DNA from: Thioalkalivibrio sp. ALJ7
GTDB taxonomy: Bacteria; Pseudomonadota; Gammaproteobacteria; Ectothiorhodospirales; Ectothiorhodospiraceae
Length of the DNA: 64,000 nucleotides
Assembly (NCBI RefSeq): GCF_000376865.1
Contig: NZ_AQXQ01000006.1
Coordinates: forward strand, 54,085-118,084
Direction: 5' to 3'
The position numbers and the translations under genes were made by a program. Positions within the stretch are counted from its first letter, which is position 1. Each line of letters starts with the position of its first letter. The notes under the pieces are model-generated. The model ran no database searches and was not told the DNA's origin. It saw only the letters and a list, made by a program, of their open reading frames with translations. Below are positions 25,910 through 33,031 of the stretch, piece after piece.

Positions 25910-27289
25910 TCAGGGCTGGCCGGGTGCCTTCCCCGGGTTGAGGATGTTGTCCGGATCGAACTCGCGCTTGATCCCCGCCATCAGCCCCAGTGCGACCGGA
26001 TCCAGCTCGCGGGCGAGGAAGGGGCGCTTCACCAGTCCGATCCCATGTTCGCCCGACAGGGTCCCGTCCAGCGACAGGACCAATGCGAACACCGCATCCA
26101 GGCAGCGTTCGGCTGCGGCCAGTTCCTGGGGATCGTCGGGGTTGACCAGCAGGTTCACGTGGATGTTGCCATTCCCCGCGTGACCGAAGTTTACGATCTT
26201 GATTCCGTGCTCCTGGGCCAGCCGGTCCAGCCCGGTAATCAGATCGGGGATGCGCGACACCGGCACCACCACATCCTCGTTGATCTTTTTCGGCGCGACC
26301 GTGCGCAAGGCAGGGGACAATGCCTTGCGCACCGCCCACAAGGCCTGGGCTTCCTCGGGTGTGTCGGCCGCCAGCGTCTGCAGGCAGCCCTCGCCCTCGG
26401 CGGCTCGGCGGATGCCGGTCGTCGTCGCCTCGATGCCGGCATCGGTACCGTCCGTCTCAATCATCAGGATCGCACCGGCCTCTCTGGGCAGGGGGCTGTC
26501 GGGCGCATAGTCACGGATCATCGCGATCGCGGAGTGATCCATGAACTCCAGCGCCGATGGCACCTCCGCACGGGCCATCAGGCGCGAGACCCCTCGCGCT
26601 GCGTCACCGACGGTACGGTAGACCGCCTGGATCAGCCGGGTGGCCTCAGGCTGGGGTGTGAGTCGCAACGTCGCCTCGGTGATCACGGCGAGGGTCCCTT
26701 CCGAGCCAATCAGAAGCCTGGTCAGGTCGTACCCGACCACGCCCTTGGTGGTATGGACGCCCGTGCGGAAGGCCTCGCCGGTACCGGCCACCGCGGCCAG
26801 CCCCAGCGTGTTGTCGCGTGGGGTCCCGTACTTCACCGCGTGGGGTCCGGCGGAGTTGTACGCCAGGTTCCCACCCAGGGTGCAGTAGGCGCTGCTGGTG
26901 GGGTCCGGAGGCCAGAAAAAGCGCTCGCGCCCCGCCGCCTGTTGGATCTCTCCGTTGGTCACACCCGGCTCTGCAATCAACAAGCGGTTGGCGGGGTCCA
27001 CCTCCAGGATGCGATTCATGCGCTCGAAGGACACGACCAGCCCGCCATGGTCGGGAACGGCGGCCCCGGTGGTGCCGGTACCGCGTCCGCGGCTGGTGAG
27101 CGGTACGCCCAGCCGGCGGCACAGGCGTACGAGTTCGCGCACCGTGTCGGCGTCCCCCGGGAAGGCAACCGCGTCCGGCGCGGCATGCAGCTTGGAATTG
27201 TCGGCACCGTAGGCCCAGCAGTCTGCGGGATCCAAGAGGCGATCCTCGGGGGGGAGAAGCTGTTCGAGTTCGCGCGCCAGCGGGGTCAT
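25910..27289 (-). CDS. FAD-linked oxidase of the GlcD / D-lactate dehydrogenase type
   Basis: 459 aa. A PCMH-type FAD-binding domain (about 45-220) carries SRGRGTGTTGAAVP and GGNLAYNSAGPHAVKYG. The FAD-oxidase C-terminal domain follows, with FGHAGNGNIHVNLLV and LDGTLSGEHGIGLVKRPFL. These are the metal- and substrate-side motifs of 2-hydroxyacid dehydrogenases such as glycolate oxidase subunit GlcD and D-lactate dehydrogenase (cytochrome). No glcE/glcF neighbours are present, so a stand-alone D-2-hydroxyacid dehydrogenase is more likely; the substrate is unresolved. ATG 27289 avoids overlap with yraN, whose stop lies 10 nt upstream. Confidence 0.88.
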   Translation of the reverse strand: MTPLARELEQLLPPEDRLLDPADCWAYGADNSKLHAAPDAVAFPGDADTVRELVRLCRRLGVPLTSRGRGTGTTGAAVPDHGGLVVSFERMNRILEVDPANRLLIAEPGVTNGEIQQAAGRERFFWPPDPTSSAYCTLGGNLAYNSAGPHAVKYGTPRDNTLGLAAVAGTGEAFRTGVHTTKGVVGYDLTRLLIGSEGTLAVITEATLRLTPQPEATRLIQAVYRTVGDAARGVSRLMARAEVPSALEFMDHSAIAMIRDYAPDSPLPREAGAILMIETDGTDAGIEATTTGIRRAAEGEGCLQTLAADTPEEAQALWAVRKALSPALRTVAPKKINEDVVVPVSRIPDLITGLDRLAQEHGIKIVNFGHAGNGNIHVNLLVNPDDPQELAAAERCLDAVFALVLSLDGTLSGEHGIGLVKRPFLARELDPVALGLMAGIKREFDPDNILNPGKAPGQP

Positions 27290-27299
27290 AGCAGCCGCC

Positions 27300-27656
27300 T
27301 CACGAGACGGAGGCCTGGATGGCATCTTGCAGCCACTCGATCCGGTCCTGGCCGTCCAGGGTAATCACATCGAAGCGCACCGGCCCGTTCCAGTCGCGTT
27401 CCTGCAAATAGGCCTCGGCCACCCGAAGCAGGCGTGCCTGCTTGCGGCGGTCGATGCTTTCCGCGCCCCCGCCGAAGCCTGGGTGGCTGCGCTTGCGGAC
27501 TTCCACCAACACCAGGGTTTCGCCTTCCATCGCGACGAGGTCCAGCTCGCCGTAGGGGCGGCGCACATTGCGTGCCTCGACTCGCAACCCCTGCTGTTCA
27601 AGGTGACGGGCGGCACGGTCTTCGGCTGCCTGGCCCGAGACGCCCGGTCGGAACAT
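27300..27656 (-). CDS. yraN: YraN, UPF0102 endonuclease-fold protein
   Basis: 118 aa. The UPF0102 pattern GQAAEDRAARHLEQQG, RRPYGELDLVAMEGETLVLVEVRKRS and SIDRRKQARLLRVAEAYL contains the E-LD-EVR arrangement of the PD-(D/E)xK-like nuclease fold. The function is not firmly known; a DNA-related role is suggested for the family. The ATG directly abuts the lpoA stop (TGAATG). lpoA-yraN is the conserved gammaproteobacterial order. Confidence 0.93.
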   Translation of the reverse strand: MFRPGVSGQAAEDRAARHLEQQGLRVEARNVRRPYGELDLVAMEGETLVLVEVRKRSHPGFGGGAESIDRRKQARLLRVAEAYLQERDWNGPVRFDVITLDGQDRIEWLQDAIQASVS

Positions 27657-29519
27657 TCAGGAATCCCCACCCATGGCGTCGATACGCCGGGGTTCGCCGC
27701 GCTCAAAGCGGGCCCAGGCAGGCTCGCGCACCCACTGACCATCAAAGGGATTCAGACCCCAGGTGCCGCTGCCCCCGGTGAGTTGATGATGAGCGGCGCT
27801 GCGCACCGAGTCCTGGCGCACGCTCAGGCGCATCGCGTCCATTCCCAGCGCCACGAAGCGGGGAAGGGTCTCCGGATCGGGCGTGCCGTTTTCGTCTCCA
27901 ACAAGCGGGCTCACCCGGTCAAACAGCCAGGGGGCGTCGGGGAACACGATGCCGTTCAGGTCGGCATCGCGATTGGCGTTCGGAGACCCGCCGTAGACAT
28001 GGGCGGTGGACATCATCGGCAGGTGGCTGGCCCGGTGGAAATGCAAATGCGGTACGACCCGGCGGACCTGGGACGCCGAACCCGCAATAAACAGGTGGTC
28101 GACATCCGCGCGAACCTGCGGGTCAGCTTCCAGTTGCAACCCGGTGCGTCGGGCGACATCGCGGATGCGCGATTCGCTTTGTTGGATGCCCAGGGCGTTG
28201 CCAATGGTGCTATTCAGTTCGCCGTCGTCGGACTGAATCCGGATGATGTCGCGGGGGCGCCGGTCCTGTTCTTCCAGCGCGGCCTGGTAGGCCGACGCCA
28301 CACGGTCGCCGAATGTCCCCTCGGGCAGGATGATCAGTCCGTGGTGCCATCCGGCCCGGTCGGCGCGATCGGCGACGGCGCGGGCATCCTCTTCCGGGTT
28401 TAGCGCCAGGGTGGTGAGTGGCGCGTCCACGGGGGATTCCGTCCGATTTAGCAGGACGGTGCGGGCATGACGGTCGTTGCTGGCGACCTGGGCGACGGAT
28501 TCACGCCGCAATGGCCCGATAATGCGGTCCACCCCGGATTCCACTCCGCGCCGATAGAGGGCGGCGGCGGCCTCTGGTTCGCCCCGCGTGTCCTGTACGA
28601 TCAGGCGGCCTTGACCGCCCTCCGCGTAATAGGCGCGAGTGATTCCATCGAGAATGGCATTGCCGAGTTCACCAAGGTCCCCGGATAGCGGCAACAGCAC
28701 CAGAGTGTCGCCGGGTGCGTCCACGGCCAGGGGGTGACTCGCCAGCAGGTCTGGTAGCAGGCTATTCGCGGGGTGCGAGGGATGGCGTTCGCGCCATTGC
28801 CCGGCGGCCCGGCGCGCCTCTTCTTCTGTTTCGGCCGCTCGCAAGAGTCGGAACAGGCTCACCCAGGCATCGCCATCCGGGAGGTGGTTGCCCACGACCT
28901 GTTCGCGTTGAGCGGGCCGGAGGGCGGCCAGCAGGCCCCAGATGCGGTGCTGATTCTCGCCATGCGCATCCGGCTCCATCACCAGCAGCCCATCGAGGCG
29001 CAGGCGGGTGTCCAGGGCCTGATACCATTGCCCCTCGCGCTCCAGCAGCCGGGCGTGCAGCGACAGGCCTTGGCTGTACACCTCCGGGGTTCGGGTGGGG
29101 TCCTCCGGATCATCCGCACCCAGTCGCTCTCGGGCCCGTTCCCAGTCTTCCTGGAGGGCCGCAAGCTGCGCCCCCAGCAGGCGCCCCGCCTGCGTCTCGC
29201 GTTCGACATCGGGGAGTTCGGCCCAGAGGGCCTCGGCCTGGTCGATCTGGTCCTGTGTTGGCTCGTCCAGTGCCAGCACGGCGCCAATCGCGCGCCGGGC
29301 GGTCTCGGGTTCCGGGCGCGCGCGGGCCTCGCTTAGAAGCAGGCTGGCCTGTACCTCGGCCGGAAGCTCCGCCAGGTCGGGGCGCTCTTCGGGATCCGGG
29401 GTTGGCTCCGGGTCCGGGCGCGGGGTGGCGCAACCCACCACGATCGCGGTGGTGAGCAGCAACAAGGCAAGGCGGGACAGGGGCCGGGCGGGCCCGGCGC
29501 GATTGGGGATTAGGATCAC
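27657..29519 (-). CDS. lpoA: LpoA, outer-membrane lipoprotein activator of PBP1A
   Basis: 620 aa. A lipoprotein signal ends in IVVGC (Cys30), followed by a Pro/Glu/Asp-rich linker, a helical TPR-like N-terminal domain and a C-terminal domain of periplasmic-binding-protein fold (from about residue 275, TLVLLPLSGDLGELGNAILDG onward). This is the LpoA/YraM layout. LpoA reaches through the peptidoglycan to stimulate the PBP1A transpeptidase. The start is GTG 29519. It is divergent from rsmI with a 33-nt gap, so the two promoters must overlap the coding edges or each other. Confidence 0.93.
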   Translation of the reverse strand: MILIPNRAGPARPLSRLALLLLTTAIVVGCATPRPDPEPTPDPEERPDLAELPAEVQASLLLSEARARPEPETARRAIGAVLALDEPTQDQIDQAEALWAELPDVERETQAGRLLGAQLAALQEDWERARERLGADDPEDPTRTPEVYSQGLSLHARLLEREGQWYQALDTRLRLDGLLVMEPDAHGENQHRIWGLLAALRPAQREQVVGNHLPDGDAWVSLFRLLRAAETEEEARRAAGQWRERHPSHPANSLLPDLLASHPLAVDAPGDTLVLLPLSGDLGELGNAILDGITRAYYAEGGQGRLIVQDTRGEPEAAAALYRRGVESGVDRIIGPLRRESVAQVASNDRHARTVLLNRTESPVDAPLTTLALNPEEDARAVADRADRAGWHHGLIILPEGTFGDRVASAYQAALEEQDRRPRDIIRIQSDDGELNSTIGNALGIQQSESRIRDVARRTGLQLEADPQVRADVDHLFIAGSASQVRRVVPHLHFHRASHLPMMSTAHVYGGSPNANRDADLNGIVFPDAPWLFDRVSPLVGDENGTPDPETLPRFVALGMDAMRLSVRQDSVRSAAHHQLTGGSGTWGLNPFDGQWVREPAWARFERGEPRRIDAMGGDS

Positions 29520-29552
29520 GATAGCGATTCGTCAGCGAATGAGGAGTCAGTA

Positions 29553-30437
29553 TTGAAAGCGCATCAGGCCGTGTCAACGAACTGGGGCACGTTGTGGGTA
29601 GTGGCTACCCCGATCGGCAACCTCGGGGATTTGAGCCCGCGCGCCGGCGAGGTCCTGAGCCGAGTGCAGCGTATTGCCGCGGAGGATACGCGACACAGCG
29701 CCGGGCTGCTGGCCCATTTAGGGGTGCGCACGCCCCTGGTCAGCCTGCATGAGCACAATGAGGCCGAGCGCATCCCGTCGTTACTGGAGGCATTGGCTGC
29801 GGGTGAGGACATCGCCCTGATCTCGGATGCCGGTACGCCACTGGTTTCCGATCCCGGTTTCCGCCTGGTACGGGCTGCCCGCGAGGCTGGCGCTCCCGTG
29901 CGTGCGGTGCCGGGTCCTAGTGCGCCGCTTGCGGCGCTCGCCGTTGCGGGTTTGCCGTCGGACCGCTTCTGCTTCGAGGGCTTTCTGCCGCACGCCTCCG
30001 GCGCGCGTCACCGCCGGCTCGAGCGGCTGCTCGCACAACCGGTGACGACCATTTTGTTTGAATCGTCCCACCGTATTCGGGCCGCCGCCAATGACCTGGC
30101 GGAACTGGCACCGGAGCATGAGGTCTTCCTGGCGCGTGAGCTCACCAAGCAGTTCGAGGAGCATTATCGTGGCCCCGCGGGCGAGCTGCCCGCCTGGCTG
30201 GATGCCGACAGCAACCGCACTCGTGGCGAGTTCGTGCTGATCCTGGCGCCGGCACCCTTGCCCGACACGGGCGGCGAGGCCGACGATCCCCTGTCCGCCG
30301 AACACGAACGCCTGCTCGCCGGGTTACTGCAGGAACTCCCCCTCAAGCGCGCCGCGCGTCTCCTCTCCGACGCCACCGACTTGCCCCGCAACCGCGTCTA
30401 CGCCCGCGCCCTAGCTCTTAAAGACGCCGAGAGCTAG
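29553..30437 (+). CDS. rsmI: RsmI, 16S rRNA (cytidine-1402 2'-O)-methyltransferase
   Basis: 294 aa, tetrapyrrole-methylase fold. Motifs are LWVVATPIGNLGDLSPRA, AAEDTRHSAGLL, SLHEHNE, LISDAGTPLVSDPG and FEGFLPH, all typical of RsmI/YraL. It uses SAM to methylate the 2'-hydroxyl of C1402 in the ribosomal P site. The start is TTG 29553 with GAGGAG at 29541-29546, 6 nt upstream. It is divergent from lpoA, the usual arrangement. Confidence 0.95.
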   Translation: MKAHQAVSTNWGTLWVVATPIGNLGDLSPRAGEVLSRVQRIAAEDTRHSAGLLAHLGVRTPLVSLHEHNEAERIPSLLEALAAGEDIALISDAGTPLVSDPGFRLVRAAREAGAPVRAVPGPSAPLAALAVAGLPSDRFCFEGFLPHASGARHRRLERLLAQPVTTILFESSHRIRAAANDLAELAPEHEVFLARELTKQFEEHYRGPAGELPAWLDADSNRTRGEFVLILAPAPLPDTGGEADDPLSAEHERLLAGLLQELPLKRAARLLSDATDLPRNRVYARALALKDAES

Positions 30438-30443
30438 AGCCTC

Positions 30444-30532
30444 TTTTTCACCACGAAGCACACGAAGGCACGAAGAAGGTCAAGGTCAAAAGCAATCGAC
30501 AGGAAGGCTGGAAGGATAGAAGGGCATTCCCG
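30444..30532 (-). repeat. Composite intergenic repeat, inverted copy
   Basis: On the minus strand it reads CTATCCTTCCAGCCTTCCTG, then a CTTCTTCGTGCCTTCGTG core, then TGCTTCGTGGTGAA. It is the mirror partner of the copy at 30596-30675 and related to 7256-7335. The two copies could form a long imperfect hairpin in the gap between rsmI and rnpB; the 63-nt middle (30533-30595) shows nothing else. Confidence 0.6.
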
Positions 30533-30595
30533 CTGGCAGGATTGGCCGGACACTCATGGCTACACCGTCCGAGCCCGGCGTGTTTAACCCGCATT

Positions 30596-30675
30596 CATTC
30601 CTTCAAATCTTCCCGTCTTCCTGTGAAGCGCCCTTGCTCTTCTTCGTGCCTTCGTGTGCTTCGTGGTGAACAAAA
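30596..30675 (+). repeat. Composite intergenic repeat, direct copy upstream of rnpB
   Basis: It contains CCTTCAAATCTTCCCG, CTTCCTGTGAAG and, after a short spacer, TCTTCGTGCCTTCGTGTG-CTTCGTGGTGAA. It ends about 30 nt before the probable rnpB -35 box. Confidence 0.6.
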
Positions 30676-30706
30676 GGGGGCGTCGGGGGCAGGCCATTGA
30701 AAAGCC

Positions 30707-30735
30707 TTGCGTTCGGGGGCGGGGCGGCGTACAAG
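30707..30735 (+). promoter_or_regulatory. Probable rnpB promoter
   Basis: TTGCGT (30707-30712), a 17-nt GC-rich spacer and TACAAG (30730-30735) place a start site near 30742, exactly where the RNase P RNA P1 helix begins. Both boxes are imperfect but the spacing is ideal. Confidence 0.5.
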
Positions 30736-30741
30736 GAGCGC

Positions 30742-31090
30742 GGGAGTCGGCCTGGCAGTCGCTGCATCCATTGGATGTGGAGGAAAGTCCGGGCTCCACA
30801 GGGCAGGACGCCAGGTAACACCTGGGCGGCGCGAGCCGACGGAAAGTGCCGCAGAAAATACACCGCCGATGGCCCTCGGGCACAGGTAAGGGTGAAATGG
30901 TGCGGTAAGAGCGCACCGCGCGGCTGGTAACAGTCCGTGGCAGGGTAAACCCCGTCCGGAGCAAGGCCAAATAGGGGTGCATGGTGTGGCCCGCATCGCA
31001 CCCGGGTAGGCTGCTCGAGGCGTCCGGTGACGGACGTCCCAGATGAATGACTGTCCACGACAGAACCCGGCTTACGGCCGGCTCCCACTT
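30742..31090 (+). ncRNA. rnpB: RNase P RNA, bacterial class A
   Basis: The catalytic RNA that matures tRNA 5' ends. Conserved blocks appear in order: GAGGAAAGTCCGGGCTCCA near 30778 (E. coli-like P4 strand), the GCCAGGTAACACCTGG hairpin, GGTAAGGGTGAAA, GCGGTAAGAGCGCACCGCG, GGTAACAGTCCGTGGC, AGCAAGGCCAAATAGGGG, and CAGATGAATGACTGTCCACG then ACAGAACCCGGCTTA near the 3' end. The ends are set by P1: GGGAGTCGGCC at 30742-30752 pairs with GGCCGGCTCCC at 31076-31086, followed by a T-run that may help termination. Open frames crossing this gene are not coding. Confidence 0.97.
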
Positions 31091-31295
31091 TTTCCCACGT
31101 TGCTTCCTCAGGTGGCCGGTTCCGGTTGCACCCAACCCGTCGTGTGTGCCGCAAACTTATAAAGTGATGCATTAAGTTTGAGGTTCAACGCCAGGCTTTT
31201 AATACCCTTCTTTCCGGTCTTTCATCCGCCTGGCGGTGGTCGCGCTAAGTCTCTGTGATTCAACGCTTATTTTTCGTTTTTCAGGGTCGATTTTC

Positions 31296-31325
31296 TTGAC
31301 TCTGGGGGATGCCCGTACCTATAGT
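31296..31325 (+). promoter_or_regulatory. Promoter of the dcw cluster (Pmra-like)
   Basis: TTGACT (31296-31301), an 18-nt spacer and TATAGT (31320-31325) form the best sigma70-type promoter in the window. The start site would fall at about 31332, just before the MraZ boxes and some 43 nt upstream of mraZ. The preceding 31091-31295 region is AT-richer than average and shows no gene. Confidence 0.75.
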
Positions 31326-31334
31326 GTCGAAAAG

Positions 31335-31359
31335 TGGGGCAAAGTGGGGAAAGGTGGGT
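31335..31359 (+). promoter_or_regulatory. MraZ operator: three TGGG boxes at 10-bp intervals
   Basis: TGGGG (31335), TGGGG (31345) and TGGGT (31355) are direct repeats spaced by exactly one helical turn. MraZ is known to repress its own operon through TGGGN direct repeats separated by 5 nt downstream of Pmra. Here the boxes begin a few bases after the predicted start site, consistent with autorepression by blocking initiation. Confidence 0.85.
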
Positions 31360-31374
31360 AACCACCGCTTAATC

Positions 31375-31815
31375 ATGTTTCGAGGTGTCAGCCAACTCAA
31401 TCTGGATGCGAAAGGCCGCCTGGCCATGCCGGCGCGGTATCGCGACGACTTGGCGGCGAGCTGCAACAGCCAGCTGGTGATTACGGTCGACCCTTCCCGC
31501 TGCCTGCTCCTCTACCCGTTTCCGGAGTGGGAGCGCATCGAGCAGAACCTGATGTCCCGCCCCAACATGAATCCCAAGGTGCGCAACCTGCAGCGCCTAC
31601 TGGTGGGTCACGCCACCGAGTGCGAACTGGATGGCAGTGGCCGTTTGCTCCTGCCCACGCCCCTGCGCAGCTATGCCGGCCTGGAAAAACGGGTGGTGCT
31701 GCTGGGTCAGGGCAAGAAGTTCGAGATCTGGGATGAAGCGACCTGGGAGGAGACCTGCGCCCAGGTACTGGGGGGTGACGTGGATGACGAAGCGCTCGAG
31801 TCCATCGCGTTGTGA
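31375..31815 (+). CDS. mraZ: MraZ, transcriptional repressor of the dcw cluster
   Basis: 146 aa with two SpoVT/AbrB-like swapped-hairpin domains. Each carries a DxxGR signature: LDAKGRLAMPARYRD (about residues 10-24) and LDGSGRLLLPTPLRSYAG (about 82-99). MraZ forms ring-shaped oligomers that bind TGGG boxes and repress the division and wall cluster. ATG 31375 gives the standard MFRGVSQLNLDAKGR start; the longer upstream frame would translate the operator itself. The stop overlaps rsmH (GTGA). Confidence 0.96.
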   Translation: MFRGVSQLNLDAKGRLAMPARYRDDLAASCNSQLVITVDPSRCLLLYPFPEWERIEQNLMSRPNMNPKVRNLQRLLVGHATECELDGSGRLLLPTPLRSYAGLEKRVVLLGQGKKFEIWDEATWEETCAQVLGGDVDDEALESIAL

Positions 31816-32747
31816 CGGACATGGAAGCCGTCTCCCATACCCCGGTGCTGCGCGACGCAGTCCTGGAGGGCCTGGCCGTGCGCGCTGATGGCTTCTACGT
31901 CGACGGCACCTTCGGCCGCGGTGGTCACAGCCGCGCGATCCTGGAACACCTGGGGCCGGATGGCCGGTTGCTGGCGATGGATCGCGACCCGGAGGCGGGC
32001 GCCGCCGCTGCGGCCTTTACCGATGACTCCCGCTTTTCCTTCGAGGCGGCACCGTTCTCCACTATGGCCGCCACCCTGCAGCAGCGTTCGCCAGACCGCG
32101 GGCCGGATGGCGTGTTTCTGGACCTCGGCGTGTCCTCGCCGCAGCTGGACACCCCCGAGCGTGGGTTCAGCTTTCAGCACGACGGCCCTCTGGACATGCG
32201 CATGGACCCGACGAGCGGCGCGAGCGTGGCGGATTGGCTGGCCGCTGCCGACGAGGCCGAGATTGCCGATGTGATCTACCACTACGGCGAAGAGCGTCAC
32301 TCCCGTCGCATCGCCCGAGCCATCGTGGCGGCGCGTGCCGAGACCCCGATCACCCGGACTGGAGAGCTGGCCGAGATCGTGCGTCGCGCCGTCCCCAAGC
32401 GCGAACCCGGCAAGCACCCGGCCACCCGTACCTTTCAAGCCCTCCGCATCTTCGTGAACGAGGAATTGGCCGAGTTGGAGCAGTGGCTGGCGACGATCCC
32501 CGATGCCTTGCCCAGTGGGGCGCGGCTGGTGGTGATCAGCTTCCATTCGCTGGAAGACCGGATGGTGAAGCAGGCCCTGCGCAAGCCGGTGGCCAACGTG
32601 CGCTTGCCGCGGGGGCTGCCGGTGATGCTGGAAGAACCCGAGCGCAAACTGCGCCCGGTGGGCAAGCCGGTCCATGCCGATCGTGAAGAGCAGCGCATCA
32701 ACCCACGTTCGCGGTCCGCGGTCCTGCGGGTCGGGGAGCGGCTCTGA
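31812..32747 (+). CDS. rsmH: RsmH (MraW), 16S rRNA (cytosine-1402 N4)-methyltransferase
   Basis: 311 aa. The SAM-binding motif is VDGTFGRGGHSRAIL; further family segments are LDLGVSSPQLD, RGFSFQHDGPLDMRMDP, TFQALRIFVNEEL and ISFHSLEDRMVK. It adds the N4-methyl group to C1402, the same nucleotide whose ribose RsmI (29553-30437) methylates. GTG 31812 overlaps the mraZ stop; ATG 31821 is an alternative three codons in. Confidence 0.96.
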   Translation: MTDMEAVSHTPVLRDAVLEGLAVRADGFYVDGTFGRGGHSRAILEHLGPDGRLLAMDRDPEAGAAAAAFTDDSRFSFEAAPFSTMAATLQQRSPDRGPDGVFLDLGVSSPQLDTPERGFSFQHDGPLDMRMDPTSGASVADWLAAADEAEIADVIYHYGEERHSRRIARAIVAARAETPITRTGELAEIVRRAVPKREPGKHPATRTFQALRIFVNEELAELEQWLATIPDALPSGARLVVISFHSLEDRMVKQALRKPVANVRLPRGLPVMLEEPERKLRPVGKPVHADREEQRINPRSRSAVLRVGERL

Positions 32748-33031
32748 TGGTTGCCCGCGGGCTCCTCGCGGTGGCGCTGGCGACGGGTGTTTTCGCTTCG
32801 GCCATCGGTGTTGTGGCGGCCAAGCATGAGGCGCGCCAGGCCTTTGTCGATCATCAACAGGCCCTGGACCAGCGCGACGCCCTGAATCTCGAATGGACCC
32901 AGTTACAGATCGAGCAGTCCACCTGGGCGACCCAGGGCCGGGTCGAGGAGCAGGCGCGCGAGAACCTGGGGATGATCCAGCCGGATTCCGACCGCATCGT
33001 CGTGATTGGGGGTGACCAATGGGCGCCTTGA
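32747..33031 (+). CDS. ftsL: FtsL, divisome bitopic membrane protein
   Basis: 94 aa. A short cytoplasmic start is followed by one membrane helix (about residues 4-24) and a periplasmic coiled coil (about 27-75) with leucine/valine-like heptads (HQQALDQRDALNLEWTQLQIEQSTWATQ). FtsL joins FtsB and FtsQ to regulate FtsWI. Identification rests on size, topology and its fixed place between rsmH and ftsI. Its start overlaps the rsmH stop by 1 nt and its end overlaps ftsI by 13 nt. Confidence 0.92.
   Translation: MVARGLLAVALATGVFASAIGVVAAKHEARQAFVDHQQALDQRDALNLEWTQLQIEQSTWATQGRVEEQARENLGMIQPDSDRIVVIGGDQWAP

Noticed and set aside
30603..31172. Open frames across 30584-31172
   Set aside because: They lie over the RNase P RNA gene, whose conserved blocks explain the sequence.
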